Of a stretch of DNA of 58,318 nucleotides, positions 58,186 through 58,318 are shown in pieces. The notes below the pieces were generated by a model. That model searched no databases. It worked only from the letters and a program-made list of their open reading frames with translations, and had not been told where the DNA came from. The stretch lies in contig CAMVDU010000016.1 in assembly GCA_947166345.1 (NCBI GenBank), positions 1 to 58,318 on the forward strand, read 5' to 3'. A program made the translations under genes and the position numbers. Each line of letters opens with the position of its first letter. The stretch's first letter is position 1. The stretch comes from an uncultured Prevotellaceae bacterium (GTDB lineage Bacteria; Bacteroidota; Bacteroidia; Bacteroidales; Bacteroidaceae).

Positions 58186-58217
58186 GCAAAAATACAAAGA
58201 ATTTTGGAATCAGCAAA
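58186..58217 (-). promoter_or_regulatory. Consensus promoter of the leader RNA and methyltransferase operon
   Basis: TTTG (58214-58217), 19 bases, TATTTTTGC (58186-58194) on the minus strand. No other promoter lies between the terminator and the methyltransferase ATG, so the operon probably depends on readthrough from here. Confidence 0.7.
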
Positions 58218-58239
58218 AGAAAAGACAAAAAAAGTGGAG

Positions 58240-58308
58240 ATGAAGACAGTTTTTGCACTTATCGGTTCTGCGTCAATTTGGGTGATGATTTATCATTACA
58301 TTATTTAA
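58240..58308 (+). CDS. Possible 22-residue hydrophobic peptide
   Basis: ATG at 58240, preceded by AGTGGAG, opens a 22-codon frame (MKTVFALIGSASIWVMIYHY then two Ile). It is strongly hydrophobic with one Lys at the start and could insert in a membrane. It is divergent from the structured RNA. No promoter is resolved. Such peptides include type I toxins, but nothing here shows that it is expressed. Confidence 0.25.
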   Translation: MKTVFALIGSASIWVMIYHYII

Positions 58309-58318
58309 CCAACTTCCT

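Overview
The window looks like a chromosomal segment from a Bacteroidales bacterium, most likely a gut or rumen Prevotella/Segatella relative (inference). Most promoters I can find have the Bacteroidetes form TTTG, about 19-20 bases, then TAnnTTTG. Two large secreted pectinases end in Por/T9SS-type sorting domains, and the glycogen operon, agmatine pathway and LutABC set are all familiar from Bacteroidales. There are no rRNA or tRNA genes and no CRISPR array that I can see.

Layout. 1-5.4 kb: the end of a prolyl oligopeptidase, a very large family 11 rhamnogalacturonan lyase, and a small secreted protein. 5.4-10.3 kb (minus): a three-gene alpha-glucan operon (debranching enzyme, glycogen synthase, GH57 amylase). 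10.4-15.4 kb: agmatine deiminase, a lipid kinase, N-carbamoylputrescine amidase, SerB and a TtcA-like protein. 15.4-17.4 kb: a lipoprotein, two 22-bp-period repeat arrays and a RAYT-type HUH transposase gene that itself carries palindromic repeats. 17.4-21.8 kb: secreted peptidases (C1B, M48), small exported proteins and SlyD. 21.8-28.3 kb: aroC, a candidate small RNA, a pectate lyase and pyrDK. 28.3-34.3 kb: an XRE regulator, holA, a lone HsdR-N nuclease-like protein, a zinc-ribbon protein, a NIF3 protein, a polyprenol-phosphate glycosyltransferase and a repeat-rich convergent spacer. 34.3-43.4 kb (minus): a tight operon from dnaX through an FtsB-like protein, pyrC and a free-standing MetH reactivation domain to plsC, preceded by a BASS transporter and a RecD-like helicase. 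43.6-50.5 kb: lactaldehyde dehydrogenase, lutABC, a phytase-like phosphatase and a GH28 polygalacturonase. 50.6-55.5 kb: groESL and clpB. 55.6-58.3 kb (minus): an EcoRI-type adenine methyltransferase with a DUF262-HNH nuclease, behind a strongly structured leader RNA.

The carbohydrate genes fit together as a pectin theme. PL11, PL1 and GH28 attack rhamnogalacturonan and polygalacturonan. Rhamnose released from rhamnogalacturonan is normally catabolised through lactaldehyde, which the aldehyde dehydrogenase oxidises to lactate, and LutABC oxidises lactate to pyruvate. The rest is largely core metabolism, chaperones and replication.

The most unusual material is (i) the RAYT locus with palindromic and 22-bp-period arrays, (ii) the methyltransferase/DUF262-HNH pair with a rod-like leader RNA, terminator and start-codon hairpin, (iii) degenerate 7-, 8- and 9-bp tandem repeats in gene spacers and even inside coding regions, and (iv) promoters with no obvious gene. 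All calls come from reading the sequence; no database search was run.
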